DNA of 64,000 bases from Paramacrobiotus metropolitanus (GCF_019649055.1 NW_026570232.1:310001-374000), one strand, 5' to 3'; positions 22,913-36,448 are shown, counted from the first letter of the stretch. Program-made: numbers and translations. Notes: generated from the sequence alone by a model not told the origin.

Positions 22913-25900
22913 CAGTCTGCAAAGTTTGCATGAAAATGATCCTCCGTTCTTCGTTGCTTTTGGGAATACTAAATCTTGGGTATAACTTTCAAAAACAAGA
23001 GACTGCTGATTGTGCCTCGGAAATCTTGCGTCGCTTACTTACGCTGGCACTGGTGATTTGGTACTGTAACAACGGCTACCGCACCCGCCCTTGGAAGCGC
23101 TACTTAAAAATTGATCGAACCACCCCGGAGGACAGCTACTTGAAAACTGCGGTTTTGCGCTGTCCATACTCGGGCCTCGGGGACCTCTGTGGTTTGCCTC
23201 TTTCCAACTTTTTCAGCTAATCAGCTCTAACTATCTTTCGAAAATAAATTTCTGGCAAAAAAAATGTATAAACCACGGCTACGAAATGATATAATCAAAA
23301 GAGTTTCATCCAGTCAAAGAGGAGTTGGAGGAACGGCGTTTTAAGCTTTTAGCTGTCGACTCAATACAGTGGTGGGTTGGTCGATTTTGCAGTGGTGGGT
23401 TCTCCACTTTTCCCATAGGCTTTGTATGTTAGCTATTCTTAAATTTTTCTTTTAAACTTTAGATTCTTTTCCAAAACTGATCCTTGTCGCGTCATCTGCA
23501 CACCTGGCGCTATCGAATGACATGTAGATACCTAAGTTTGGTTTGGTGTGTCGCTCAGAAGAGGGCTCTTTGTATGGAATATGCTAAGGCTTATTTTATT
23601 AAATACTGTACTACTGTACTGTTATAATTGTCTTTTATTTCTCAATAAGTACAGCAACGAGCACCACTCAGTATAATACAATCAAATGAAGAACTTGTCC
23701 CAGTTAACATGAGAAGGGACTGTGCATAATATGCTCATAGCGTTACCTCGCATAATCTCCAAACTTAAACTGTTATAATGGTATTGCCATAGTGTAATTA
23801 CATATATAGCAGACAGTGAGATTTCTCTCAAGCGTAGCTGAATAGCTTGAAACCGTATGTTAACAAAACTCCATTACGCAGAGAGGGGATGGTGTAATAG
23901 AGACATTACGTACATGGCTTTCTATCCTGAGAGCAACGGTGTGCCATGGCTCTCTACTCTGTGAACACATACAAATAATACAAGTACTTGTATAGTTACT
24001 GTTCAAAACTACACATTGTTCTATTGTTCGGCCTGCATCAACAACTTCATTTGTTTACAATTAACATTTAAACGAAACACAAACAAGATTAAAAATTACC
24101 AATTCAGAACCACGCTGTACTATTTAATGCAGTATCAAATCGCCTAGCATAACCATTTCAATCAAAATTTATCAAAAATAAAAAAAGTTTTGTTCTGCAA
24201 GATGGGATGGTGCTGCAAACTGAACTTATCAGTACCAGCAAAATTTAGTATCATGTATACTGTGTTGCCATGTACAGTGTAATAATGCCATCGAATAAAA
24301 GGTTTGACATGTTGCATAAGAGACTAGCAAGTAACAACATAATGCCATCGTAGAAAAGGTTTGCCCGCTTGCAGAGTTTCTAATACTGCAGGCAGTTTGA
24401 TAAGACAATGCACTTATATAATGCGCTGTCTGGGATTATTGAATGGTGCCTGCCTATCGTAATGGGCAGGAGAAACGGTTCAATTGAATCTTTGAAGCTA
24501 CTCTATTAGACCATCTCCTCAACTCCATTTAGTTAAAGGCAACGCTAATTACATTTTTGTCCTTTAACATCGACAAGTTGCAGATAGAGCGGCAGACAGA
24601 AGAAGACGGACTACAGTAGTAGACTTTGGTATTGCAGTTACAAGTGATAACGTATGGTTTCCGAAATGAATGGTTTCCGAAATGAATGGACACCGAAATG
24701 AATGGACACCACAGTTTGTGCCTTTGTACAATACATAGTCTGTAGTATACAGTGGAACCTCCTACTTTGAACACCCCCGAACGCTGAACACCTCTGAATC
24801 TTGAACAACTTTTTTCGTACCGGCGCTTCTCGTAATGTATAACATTAGGCGGGACCTCTGAACCCTGAACACCTCTGAACCGTGAACACTCTGCTATGTA
24901 ACCTCCAGATATGAACAGAGCAGTTCAGCAAAACACCCGGGAAGATCAAGTGTGCAAGGTGTTCACGTAGATCATTCGTAACCATTCGTTTACCGTTCAG
25001 TAATTTTATTTCGTGGACAGATTTTTAGTTTTTAAATGAACATCAAGGCAAGAAATACGTCCCGGACAAGTTGACCGCTGCTTATTTTGATAAGAAAAAT
25101 TCTAACCTCGATAATTTTTCGACCGACGAATATGAAAATTTATTTTTTTTAAATCGTAGTTGCCGTGTTGCTGTTGTCTTGCTCAACACGGCACGAATCG
25201 TACATTATGCTTATTAGCTACATTACATAACATGTGTACATTATATGCTTATTACTAGTATAAAGGTCGTAACCGCCCTTAGGGCAAGCGGGCGGCGGTA
25301 TTTAATTTTCAATATGTAAGGCAGCGAACGTATTAAGTATTAACTGGTAAGCACTGAAGCTGCAGCACTGACCTTTGCGATTGATATTATTGCAGTTTTA
25401 ATGGAAGTGCCCGGTAGTACTAACTTCAAGCGGTTTCGGTTTTGTATAAACCAAACACTTTTTATATTCTTTCATGCCATTTTGTAGATAAATGATTTGA
25501 GTATACTGAAGTGAAACTCGTTTGTCGTCTCGACATCCAGTTGATGAGTTATAGGTGATATACAATTTCAGTAGGTTTTCCAGCAAATCGGTTCATCATC
25601 AACAGTCTCATAATGAACCAGCATGTTCAAATTTTCTGTGTGAAATATGTGTTTCCGACACGCATATCTTGAACCAAACCAAGATTATCTCAAGAACGAA
25701 GTTCTTTATGAATTAATTTGAAAAATTGGATAGATTTCGATGATGTCCTGGAAGCGGGAAACTGAAATTACACATTCCAAAATTAGAAAATTGCTTCTTT
25801 TCAGCCGTGTTTGTCCAATGCACGTAATAACAGAAACTTCGCACAATTAAAGCTCGTGAAATGCGCAATTAAGTTTTGGAAAGCCAATCCCTGACCAACA

Positions 25901-28432
25901 AATTAAAGGCTAACCTGATTCGATCTTTTTCTTGCAAGAGCGATGTGTAAGCTACATTGAATTGTTAAACTGGCATGTTTTGTTGACACCTATCAAGCGG
26001 CAAAAACTTTTAAGAAAAACTGGCAGTCCATTTGCGCGGAAGAAATTGAACGAATTACTGTAAAACTATTTAACCTTACTTACGTGATTTAAAGACTATT
26101 TTTAAGGTTATTTGTTCTGGAATACTTTTACGCTTAATTTTTACAATAAACGTAGCGCAAAATTCATAATCAATGATTTTTTATTCAAATGCATGTTTAC
26201 ATTTAAAGTATACAGTATCATAACACTATTAAATTCCTCCGCTGCACAAAAAGCTACTACCCGGTACCATAGCAGCACTACGGCGGAATTCAAGTTTGCG
26301 TAACGTCTTTCCACACGATTTTGATCACCATCTCATGTTGTAAAATGCTAAAATGACTGAATTATTACAACCATAATACCGCAAACGTAGCACAAAGCCC
26401 AACCGCTACTTGTATAATTAAATTTCGATTGTTTCAGTTACGCTGAATGTGTTTTATAGTGTCAGGCTGACATGTATGCAAACCCTTCCAACCCCAGTCC
26501 CTGTAACGAAAAAGTTGCAAATAATCCAGAAACGTTCGTGTAACGTGGTACTTGAATCGCGCCTACCTAAACAGCAGCAATCCGTATTTTTTATAATATA
26601 TTGCATACATCTCCATATTTTCTACTGACGGTCATTTACAAGAAAACGTAAAATTATGGTAATCGGTGTGCTATTTTTTGTGCTGTTAATTGCTTTAAAA
26701 CTCCTTAAAACTGTTTAATAAATATCGATAAGCACTAATTTTGGGGGTATGTAGTTTATATTTTTAGATTTTATTTATTTTTTGCGCGTGCCTAGATTAC
26801 GGGTACCCCTTACCCGCACCCTGAACAGGTTGACCACGCCAGACACTGGTAATTATTTTATTAATGTTTCCTTATATCCAGAAATTCTGTTTGACTTGCT
26901 GCTCCGCGAGCAGCGCTCGCGCCGCAGCTCGGCGTCGCCTGCGGCTTCCCCTTCCGTTAATAGTTCAAAAGTAGTCAGCTGTGCTTCCCAAATCTTTAGT
27001 TTTTACTGGAAATAATTAAAGCAATGCATTTTGACGAACAATAAGAATGCGAAGTAGGACAGGTAAAACATCGTTAACGCTCACAGTGCAGTTGCCGTTT
27101 CAAGCAACAGCCAATCAGTACTTCCGGGCCAACAATAAAATCATTATTTTATAACAAAAACGGGCGGATACGTTAAACTCAAACATATCGCTCCTCAAGT
27201 CGCAGTTAGTTAACCACAAACTGCTCTCGGAGTTATTTTCAACTTCCCAAATTGGCTGTTGCATGGTTGCGTAGGCTTTGTATAGTAAGGTTTCCCAGAG
27301 TAACCTTTAAAACGTAATTGCGTTTATTTTCTTAAATCAAACTGATTTTGTAAAAACTTTTTAAATGAAGGCTATCTGGAACTACACAGAGCCTAAAAAT
27401 TGTCCCGGTTGGTCGATTGGGATGGATGCGCAGACAAAATGGCCACACTTCATCTTGTTCGTTTATTAGAATAAGTGACTTACAAAAATCAAATGAAAAC
27501 TGGCATTTTTGGAATAATCACACAGTGCGCAAACTGCATAACTCGCCTAGTCCACAACTGCAATACTATCAACACAGGAGGTCTTCCACACGAGACAATT
27601 AAAAATATTCAAAATGTTCATGCGTGAAAGAAATGCCTGAAGTTAATATGTTTTGCAACTTGGGACATGAAAATTTTTTACACTAACTTTAACTGGCGGC
27701 GTTGCATTTTTTCAGAAAAGTTCTGTTGATGTTACGAGTTGACAGTGCGGCAACCGGCTCGCGTGTACAAGCTTGAACGATAGACGACATTGTGCTTGCA
27801 AAATGATAGCCGCTCTCACGCTGGATTTTTATTCGACACTTCCAGAAGTTTTTGTGTTATGATTATGCATTTTTCAAATTTTAAGTGTGTTTGCTGGGAA
27901 GAATTTCTGAGTTACAAAAAAAAAACAAATAAACATACAAATTTACTGATGAGTCATCTGCGTTCCACTGCATTCTTCGAAAACTCACAGAGATACCTTT
28001 TCAAGATGTTATTCAAAATATAACCTTGATTTTCGGTTTAACAATACCATGCGGGAACCATTTAGAAAAGCACTTCAGAAGCGGGTTTCAAATTTAACAA
28101 TCTATCAGCGGCAGGAAACTTACTTAAAGAAATAAACACATATACGATATATTGCAATACTATTTCAAAACCAAGGCAAGATCTCGAGATTTGATCCGAG
28201 AATAATTCTGGGTTATAAAAATCAGAAAACTGATATATACCTAACAATAAAATCTAATGCAAATCGAATTTTGAACTGAAAATTAATTTGAATGGGCAGC
28301 AACTTACTTGAGAGGATTGTCATAAATTATTAAAACGTAAAAATATAATTTTAAAAACAATTGTAAAGACATTAAAATATGAAATATTTTGAAATTTTTA
28401 ACTCAAAATATTTCAGTTTATTTTGGAAATTG
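22913..28432. other. 5.5-kb gene-poor region
   Basis: The first few hundred bases should hold the RRBP1-like promoter. Beyond that only short chance ORFs occur. Visible structure: tandem TTCCGAAATGAATGG units at 24658-24712; a pogo/Tigger-type terminal repeat at 24750; a copy of a dispersed repeat at 25261-25330 that is the reverse complement of 16850-16900 (both contain the phrase ACCGCCGCCCGCTTGC on one strand). No RNA gene was recognised. Confidence 0.55.
24750..24960 (+). mobile_element. Pogo/Tigger-like terminal repeat fragment
   Basis: CAGTGGAACCTCC directly follows TA (24748-24749), the typical edge of TA-inserting pogo/Tigger elements. It is followed by repeats of CTGAACACCTCTGAACC. 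The same family has the opposite edge at 47318-47330. The partner end at this locus was not found. Confidence 0.5.
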
Positions 28433-28436
28433 CAGT
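28433..28436. other. Left target-site duplication of element 1 (CAGT)
   Basis: CAGT before the left LTR equals CAGT at 45407-45410 after the right LTR. Confidence 0.85.
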
Positions 28437-28888
28437 TGTTAGAGGCACGACAGCCTGCGTGATAGATACGCCACTTTGCGTATGCGTATCACGGCACACA
28501 TGCTGATTCGCCCTCTCTTGTACGTACGTGAGTGGCTGCACTGCACTCTCCGCCTATGCGGATACACCGCGGGCGCACTCACTGAGCATACTTGCTCTCT
28601 CGCTCCTCTCTCTCGCTGTATGACTCAGCGTATATTCGCTCGCGTTGGATACGAGTCCAGTCTGCGCACTCACATTCCATGTGTCTGGACAGCGTGACGC
28701 CGTTGCCGCCAGCACATTTCTTTCGCTACATTTCATTACGCTCTAGAACTAGCTCGCAGCAACTTGACTGCTCACTTTTCTGCCAGACATTGGCTTTGTT
28801 GTGTTTTTCCCCGCATTCACGCGGCATTTTGCTCCACTTTATTTGTACAATAAAGTCACCTGTGAGCTCTCTGTGCTTGCCTGTCACA
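28437..28888 (+). repeat. 5' LTR of element 1 (452 bp)
   Basis: Begins TGTTAGAGGCACGACAGCCT and ends GCTTGCCTGTCACA. By eye it is identical to 44955-45406. AATAAA at 28849-28854 is the likely polyadenylation signal. The ORFs seen inside are the same in both LTRs and are not supported as genes. Confidence 0.95.
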
Positions 28889-28906
28889 TGGTAAGCAGAT
28901 CGTCTG
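28889..28906 (+). promoter_or_regulatory. Candidate primer binding site of element 1
   Basis: TGGTAAGCAGATCGTCTG follows the LTR directly and begins TGG, as expected for pairing with a tRNA CCA end. I could not match the remainder to a particular tRNA. Confidence 0.45.
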
Positions 28907-30121
28907 GTTTTCTGTCCACCGGATCCTCTGAGGAGACGGTAAAGGCATAATTTCGCGGAGAACCTTGAAGAACCCGTGGTTGGAAACAGATTGACTGCGA
29001 ACGCAGCCTCTGCTACAACCTGGTCTTTGCTGTCTAGCGACTGTGGTAGCAACAGGTTGATCGCAAAAGCGATCCCTGCCACCTTCGCTTGCCCTATCTT
29101 TTGGCTCTTCCACACAAGGAGAGCACTTTGGCTGACTGCCCCAGACGGACAAACGGGAACTCCCCCACCGCAACTGACGGACCAGGCTCAGAAGGAAGCC
29201 TGCAGCGCGCAAGGATCCTCTCAACAATCGGGGACCTTCTCCTTGAACGGAGACCCGCAACTTTAACGGCGGAATTCGACCTCCCAACGGCGGATCACCG
29301 ACCTCCACGGACTCTACAGTAACATACGGTAAAGTCCCGGTTACAGGTCGACACAGGTCGATTCTAGCTATAACTTTTAATTTCTAACGGCTGAAATTTA
29401 TTTCTAAGAACTAGAAATAATTTTTCTACGGTAAAAAGTTAATTTTTGTCGGAGAAACCGACCTACAAAATTACTTTACCGACCTAACTGACCACCCTGT
29501 GTAACGGAGCAGAGGTCGGTCATCTTCATTTCTTGATTGATTTTGATTTTCCACCGTCAGAAAAATTTCTGAGAACCTAGAAATTATTTCTAACGGCTTA
29601 AAATTAAAATTTCGACCAGAAAACATCTCTGATCGACCTAAAAATATTCTTGTTTTTCCGCGAAAATAAGCGCGAAAATTTTGAATTTCCTTGTGACGTC
29701 AGAACGCCCGATTTTCAGTACTTTGAGGCTAGCCAATCAGCGTGCAGGGAAACTTCCCATACGCTTAACATAGGCGTGAATCATCATTTTTTAAATTTTG
29801 CACGCGGCTCGCATTCTGTGACGTAGGCAGTGAAGTGCAAGACCACTTAGCCCTGTGACGTCATACGGGTCAGCACAGTAGTATAGGACGTACTCTACTG
29901 TAGTACCTTATCATACTGTACTGTACCATAGTACTGTATCGTAACGTTGTGTACCGGAGTCATACACAGACACATCAACACAACAACAACAACAACAAGT
30001 CGGACCATCCTGACCCTCGGAAGTTCCTGAACCCAAAGACGTTCCTGATTTCATTGAACATCCCCACATAAGGGATTGTTCAATCTACTGTACAACAGTA
30101 CAAGTTTCTCGTTGGTTCCAC
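28907..30121 (+). other. Untranslated leader of element 1
   Basis: No supported ORF. It contains short self-similar phrases (TTTCTAACGGCT, GAAATTATTTCT), a GTACTGTA-rich tract at 29880-29945 and CAACAACAACAACAACAA near 29981. The leader may carry packaging signals, but none can be identified directly. Confidence 0.5.
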
Positions 30122-31649
30122 TTGAACCGACCTGACGCGACAACAATGTCGAACCCGAAGGAAAACGAATACGCCCGAAAGTTCAACACGGACTATTCGC
30201 GGCGCCTGACCTCCAACGCGCCGTATGCACTACGGCACTCCGGTCAGGATAAAAGCCAGCCGTCATCAACGGACTCAACGAAGTCGGCTGAGGCACGGGA
30301 GAAGCGCAACGAGCGGATCCTCCTCGCCGATTCCAACCCAACGTCCGATGACAGCTTCGAGGACGCCCACGACAAGACGTTCCTCGAGCCCCGAGCTGGC
30401 TTAGCAGCCCCGTCCCACCCGACCGGGGGGGAATCGGAGAAGCTGCAGGCTGAGACCACATTGTCTCATGCCGAGGCGGAACACCCACATGGTGTACCGA
30501 CCTCACGGACCCAACAGAAGGACTTCAACTGAGCTCACAGAAAGCTCAGGAGTCGGTAACGACTACGACGTCGCCGACGCCGGATACACATCACCCAACC
30601 AGACGGATGACGTGAAGAGGTCGACATCGCCCAACTCGGGTAGAGCGACTTCACCGACCTCGAAGGTCGGAGAGAAGCAACCGATAACGGAAATCGGTCA
30701 AGTCCAACCGACCACAGAAGTCGGTAGGGCTTCACCAACCTCTATGACGGTCAACGGAAACCGACCTGGAGGTCGGTTATCCTCAACCGGAGGACGGACT
30801 CATCTGACAACACAAGTCGGAATTGAGGTCGGAAGACTACAGCAATCACCAAGGAAGTTGGCCAAGTCCAACCGACAACAGAAGTCGGGAGGATTTCGCC
30901 GACCAAGAAGAATGGAAGTCCACCGACCAAGGAGGTTGGTCAACAGAAGCCGCCTACTGAGGTCGGACCTCACCCGACAACACAAGTCGGAACTGAGGTC
31001 GGATACTTCCACCGACCAAGGTCGGTCAACAAAGGCAGACCATGGAGGTCGGACCGTCCGACAACACAAGTCGGAACCGAGGTCGGACAACTCTCACCAA
31101 CTTCAGCGATCGGACAACAAAGTCGGTAGTCCACCGACTCTGGAACGGAAGCCAGTGGATAACAGGTCGGATATGGACACCCAGTGGCCTAAACTACCGG
31201 CCAAAACGGGAGAAACCGAGGCCCCGCCACGAAGTGGACCTCACCCGGCTGGATCACCGACCAATATACCGATGCCTAACGAGAAGGCTATCTCACCGCT
31301 AAGTCGACCTTCCCCAACGGAAGGCAGGTCGACCCAAGCAACAAGGAAGTCCGACAAGTCGCCAATAAATCGACCTGTCGACCTACTGAAGAAGAGGTCG
31401 CCACTCATGTTTGAACTCGGCGACTCGGGTAGTGGAACACCACCACCCATGGACGACGTATTTGACACGACACAAGTGTCACGTCCCAGCAGCCGGGATG
31501 GATTCTTCCGAACGCCAGTGGCACCCCACTTGGGTAACCACAGGTACCAAGCAAGCACGCTTGAGTACACGGCACGGAAGTGGATTGCATCCACACCTCC
31601 AGAAAAGATCGAAGACGTCGATCGACTCGGAAACGATGCCAGGATTTGA
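30122..31649 (+). CDS. Element 1 N-terminal Pro/Ser/Thr-rich proteins (two overlapping ORFs)
   Basis: ORF 30122-30532 (136 aa, start MNRPDATTMSNPKENEYARK) overlaps ORF 30468-31649 (393 aa) in a different frame. Both are low-complexity and polar. The second carries many PTTEVG, TQVGIEVG and DNKVG-like repeats, which are simply the dispersed CCGACC...GGTCGG DNA motif read in different frames. No known domain is visible. Position before the capsid suggests a matrix-like or leader portion of Gag. Confidence 0.45.
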
Positions 31650-31730
31650 TAACTCAAATCGTCCTGGCCGACCAAATCGTTAACTCCACGGAAAGTCAGT
31701 CGGAGATACCCATAAGCTTGAACGAAGGCG

Positions 31731-32541
31731 ATGGGAAAAGAACTCGCTGAAGCCAATGGCATAGCCGCTCAACAGCGCCGGATAGAACATCTGAAAGTCA
31801 CCTCAAGAGGTCCGACAACCATGTCGGTACGACCTGAAGAGGTCGAGCGACTCGAAGTACACGTGACGTCGGTGGAATCAGTCTTCGAACTGAAAGACGG
31901 CTTGCCACCGCAGAAAAAGACCTGGCTGACACACAAACAGCCTTGGTCGAATCGGAACTGGCAGCAGGGACATTCCCAACAGCTCAACCAAGCCAACGAA
32001 GAGGCTGAAGTGTACCGAAACGGGTCGACAGATACATTGTCGAATCTCAAGCAGGCCGACGACGAGGTCGACCGGCAGACACCGTATCGAACAACTCGAG
32101 ACGGAGATGGAAATTCTCTGGCCAGGGCAGGATAACAGTTAATGGCTCACTATAGCCAGCAAACTTACCTGACCGAAGTAGAGCCACCACCGACCTGGAA
32201 CAAGCAAACGCCCAACTGGTCGACCAGGTCTACGACTTAACGATGTGCTGAAGGAGGAACAGACCTGAGCACAGCTGGAACACAGCCTGGCAGAAGTTCA
32301 AAAGGTGTACGAAGCGCAACAGAACCGCATCGCACACTTGGAAGTCCGCGAAAACGACCTGTACAACTACGGTCTGGACGCGGATAAATATATCGATGAC
32401 TTAAATCGATATATCGACGAGATGACCACGTATACCGACGACTTGGATACGGAGGTACGCTGCTCAGAGAAACAAACACCTGGAACAATCCAGGACGGAG
32501 CCTCCATCCTACAGGACTTCGATGGCAACGGACTCACTTGA
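31731..32541 (+). CDS. Element 1 coiled-coil segment
   Basis: ORFs 31731-32135 and 32305-32541 include a heptad-like stretch (NRIAHLEVRENDLYNYGLDA then YIDDLNRYIDEMTTYTDDLD). They are in different frames with a short gap. It could be a broken or spliced central part of the Gag precursor. Confidence 0.35.
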
Positions 32542-33369
32542 ACCGTCGCAAACAGTCCGAGATATCCTGTGGGACATTAAACCTAAAGAGGAGAAGAAGG
32601 AACAGAACTTCTTCGTGGGCGTGGTGACAACCAACCCGCTCATCGGAACTCCCGCAGCAACAGCCTCTGCCCCACCGTCCAGAACCGGAACGGAATACAT
32701 CGACTGCAGCACATGTGCCACAACGTGCCGACAACGACGACGGCCACGTTAGGTACTACACGAGCATGCGCACACATCGACGCATGCGCCAGCGCCCACC
32801 ACGTCCCACCCGAATGGACCAGCGCCTAATCAATGGGGCGCAGGACGGCGACTGGGAGAGCGAACAGGCTCACATCCCAACATGGACGACTTCGGCCGCT
32901 TGACGATAAGCGACTCCGATTACTGCGTGAATTGTTACGTACAATGACGACCTACTCCGAGGACGAAGCGGACAACCGAATCTGAACGCCCTCCCGCCGA
33001 GTACCACAAGACTCGCAGAACGTGCCGGTTCCGACCAACAGAAGGTCGGGCACCACCGAGAAGGCCGTTCAGAAGTCAGCATGGAAGGTGAACGACCTTC
33101 CACCGGGATTCTACCAACACCACAACGGCCACCACGAGCACCAGCTCCTCAGCCGGAACTGTACCCGGCTGGATACCAGACCAACAAGGTCGGGCATACC
33201 CAGACCAACATACGAGGATATCCACAACAACAGAATTATGGATATCCGGAGCAACAGAACCAGTATTACCCAGACCAACAAGGTCGGACCATGCGGAACA
33301 AGGTTGGCAAACTCCCTCCCCACCGCCTGCCATGGACGCCCAACAAGCGGCTAACCGGGCATTCCAGGA

Positions 33370-33882
33370 AACGATGATCCGTGTGCCACGTAAGCAGAAA
33401 TTGCCGGAATGACGGCGACCATAACAAACTCGAGGGATGGTTGAAACAAATCCGTCGATTCTACGCGGAAGCACAAGAATGGCATGAATCGGACCACACG
33501 TTCATGACAGACCTCATCGCACGACTCGAAGGCCAGGCCGCACAATGGCACAGGGACACCGCCGGCAGTGAACCAGCCGGATGGCCAGTCAACCTTGGTT
33601 GGCTAAGTTCGAAGAACGGTTCGGCGACAAAAACAAGGAAATTAACGCCGTAACCGCCATGGCCAAACGAAAGTACCGCTTGGACAAGAGACGCCAGAAC
33701 AGTACTATGGCGACGCCGATGAACATCAAGTCCGATGTGACACCATCACGGACCAGATGGCACTTTTCCATCTGAAGGATAACATTCACGAACCCAAGCT
33801 ACGAGAAGCCTTGAGATTCGTATGCCGGCAACCGGTAGAACTGCGTGACTACATACGCCAGTTCGTAAACGAAAGGAGATGA
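33370..33882 (+). CDS. Element 1 Gag-like capsid region, split over three frames
   Basis: Frame 1 piece (33381 to about 33570): DGDHNKLEGWLKQIRRFYAE, then DLIARLEGQAAQWHRDTAG. The next frame gives QPWLAKFEERFGDKNKEINA (from about 33585). The third frame from 33757 gives MALFHLKDNIHEPKLREALR, then ELRDYIRQFVNERR to a stop at 33882. Together these follow the order of the retrotransposon capsid (Retrotrans_gag type: helix, QAAxWxR, LxxLxQ..S, reading to the end helix). Two frame changes break it in the assembled sequence. Confidence 0.65.
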
Positions 33883-33883
33883 C

Positions 33884-34765
33884 GTGGCGAAGGGATCACG
33901 GGATACCGACTATGCCCGGGTCCGAGCAACAACGCCTACACCAGCTCCTTTACCGCAGGCGCCAGTACAAACAGTGTACCAGCCATACATGATGCCGGGA
34001 TACCAAACCACCGGCAACGTACGTGCAACCGACAATGACGCCACCTGCGCAAATGGCGCCGGTCCAGCAACCGACCTGGGCAGGAGGCAGGTCAACTTGG
34101 CAGCACCTCAACCAGCAGCCGGAGCCCCAGTAAACAACTACGGAGGCCAAAGTTCTGGCTCTGGAGGTAACCAGAATAACGGAAATTCTGGCTATAACCA
34201 AAACCCAAACCAGGGATACTCCGCATACGGTCAGAGTCCAACACAAGGATTCGGCGGCGGAGGCTACGGTCGCGGAAAAGGACGTGGCGGCGGAAATCGC
34301 GGCCGCGGTAACTTTAACCGCGGCGGAGGCGGAAACCAACAGGGTAACCGACCTTCCCAAGCACAACAAGGTGCTCGGCAGTTTACGACTTATGCGGATA
34401 AGATGGAACAACTGTTCCTTCAGTGGACGCTGGCGGACAGCTTTACTGCCACTTGCAAGTTCGGGAACCACCCCAGGCACGTTGTGCGTTCATCGGCACT
34501 CTGCAAGGACAACCCGAATCGCCGCTGGTACGAGGACTGGCATACGCGATACCTGACGGAGGACCGTTGGGTTCGGCCACCGAATTCGGCACAGATCAGC
34601 ACCCCGCGCCAACGCCAACAAGGAGGAGGCTCGGGCAGCAAGCAACGGAAACCAGCAGGCCGGCTCAGGAAATGGTCGGGCGGAAACGGAATAGCGTCAA
34701 CACAACAGAAGGGAAGTCATCCAACGGATGGATGCCTTGGTCAGACAACTAGGTCTGGACCATAA
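33884..34765 (+). CDS. Element 1 RGG-rich nucleocapsid-like protein
   Basis: 293 codons. Residues about 90-165 are Gly/Asn/Tyr/Gln-rich with RGG boxes (YGRGKGRGGGNRGRGNFNRG), typical of single-stranded nucleic-acid binding. It is followed by a Cys/His-containing part (TCKFGNHPRHVVRSSALC) that may be a degenerate zinc site. It begins two bases after the capsid stop, so it is likely the C-terminal part of Gag. Confidence 0.6.
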   Translation: MAKGSRDTDYARVRATTPTPAPLPQAPVQTVYQPYMMPGYQTTGNVRATDNDATCANGAGPATDLGRRQVNLAAPQPAAGAPVNNYGGQSSGSGGNQNNGNSGYNQNPNQGYSAYGQSPTQGFGGGGYGRGKGRGGGNRGRGNFNRGGGGNQQGNRPSQAQQGARQFTTYADKMEQLFLQWTLADSFTATCKFGNHPRHVVRSSALCKDNPNRRWYEDWHTRYLTEDRWVRPPNSAQISTPRQRQQGGGSGSKQRKPAGRLRKWSGGNGIASTQQKGSHPTDGCLGQTTRSGP

Positions 34766-35645
34766 CAGCACGGAAGAAGAATTCGTCAACGCATTGATGG
34801 CTTCAACAGATGAAGCCACAACGGCCAGAACAATGGCAGAACGACTCGGAATTTTGTTAACAATGGCAAAATCGAAGTCCGGACCGGAACGCAACGAATG
34901 CCCGACTCACCCGACCCAGCGCATCAACTCGGCGTTGGAACGTCGGAGGCCGGGCAGGGATTGCCCGGACCGGCCGACCCAATACCTCAACTTGGCATTG
35001 GAACGTCGGAGGTCGGAACGCAAGAAATGCCCGACCTACGCAGCACGAACAATGTGACTGCCGCCCGCCACAGAAAGTGACGCAGGACGGACCGGCCACG
35101 GAAGTTGGACCGGACTGCCGGTGAGAAGAAACCCAACCGAGCAGCCCAGACAAGGGCCAAGACGCGGAGGACCGGGACGCCGATTCACGCAAAGGGCAAC
35201 AGAAACTACCCCGAGTATCATCCACGCGCAACGGATAGATACGCTGCAACAATGGCAGCTATCGACCTCACCGAAGAATCGGAAGGAGAAGTCGAAATAT
35301 GGGAAACAGTCCTCTGGAAGCACAGGCACCCGCTCACTGGCTGCAGCAGGAGTCGGACCTCTCCCAGCAACAACCTCAACCGACTAGAACAGTAGCCGGA
35401 TCTCGGACGTTCGTCAACCTTGACTATATATGGTCGCAAGTGAGGCCAACAGAAACCTCGATAGAACGGATGCGAGAACAAACACGACGGTTCGAAACTC
35501 CCACCGACGTGCTGGAGGACGGAGTAGCTAACCGACCTCAGGGTACATGAAGTGGTCGTAACCGAAGTGGGACCAATCCAAGGCACGCTGACGCCAACAG
35601 AAGGCGGATCGTCTCCTTAATTCCCGTCACACCGACTGTACGGAA
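34766..35645 (+). other. Element 1 segment without supported coding
   Basis: Short ORFs in all frames carry repeats from the hairpin motif (LGVGTSEAGQGLPGPADP). The phrase CAACTTGGCATTGGAACGTC is an imperfect duplicate of CAACTCGGCGTTGGAACGTC about 60 bp upstream. No domain is visible. Confidence 0.4.
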
Positions 35646-36319
35646 GTGACCTTCGAAAAAAAGGGACTCACAAGAAACCGAAGACGGTCAGAGCCTGGAC
35701 ACGCAATCCAGATCGGACCGACGCCCACTATGGCGATGCTCGACACAGGAGCAGAGACTTCGCTGATCGAACAACGATTCTGCGAACAAAACGACCTGCC
35801 AATGCAACCTCTTGGCCATTACACTCGGATACTTGGCGTAGGCGGACAAGTTGCCTTCACCGTAACTCACTGTTGCACCGTACCGGTAACGCTGCAGGAT
35901 TTACGAGCCATCATACATTCCACGTTCAACCGAACAACGCGGATATCCCAGTGTTACTTGGATGTGACTACCTTCATTCCAAGTTCACCTTCGTGTTAAC
36001 GCCCATTCCTAATCCGGAACGACCTGGAGGAATGACGGTAGTGCAGTCTATCCCGATACCAGAGGCATCGGGCACGGTAACAACTGAAGCAAGGATAAGT
36101 CGGCTTGATCACCCGTCAAACCCTTTGCCCAACATTTGCCGTGACTGCCGGGATACCAACCGGACTCTGATCGAGGAGATGCAACTGCACAACGCCATCG
36201 AAGCGTACGAAGAAAGGATACGAACTGGAAAACTACGTCCGAAGAAACGCATACTGAAGACGGCAGTAAAGTCTATCCGATACCAGAGGCATCCGCAACG
36301 GAAGCGGATGCCATCTTAG
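35646..36319 (+). CDS. Element 1 aspartic protease (retropepsin type), one frame change
   Basis: The frame from 35646 reads AMLDTGAETSLIEQRFCEQN, the active-site DTGA motif with its following loop, then LPMQPLGHYTRILGVGGQVA. From about 35905 the other frame (ORF 35873-36319) gives DIPVLLGCDYLHSKFTF, the ILLG-type flap/C-terminal strand expected in retropepsins. The order and spacing (about 75 residues) are right for one domain with a -1 type shift between. It lies downstream of Gag, as in Ty3-like elements. The restored protein is not written here. Confidence 0.8.
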
Positions 36320-36448
36320 AAGTCCAACAAAAGTACCGGACTTGGTTTACGGAATACAACACTTTCTCGACCGACGGACGTTGGAGATGATGGCCACTCA
36401 ACAGAACGGAGCGGTGACCACGGACCAGATACAGGAAGCACAACGGAC

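Noticed and set aside
28437-28888. Proteins of 60-104 aa inside the LTRs on both strands
   Set aside because: They are the same in both LTRs, overlap on both strands and have no domain; they are by-products of the LTR sequence.
28889-28906. Assignment of the primer binding site to a particular tRNA
   Set aside because: Only the TGG start fits generally; I could not match the rest to a known tRNA end without a search.
34125-34360. Collagen- or silk-like structural gene from the Gly-rich stretch
   Set aside because: RGG spacing and its position directly after a capsid region fit a retroelement nucleocapsid better.
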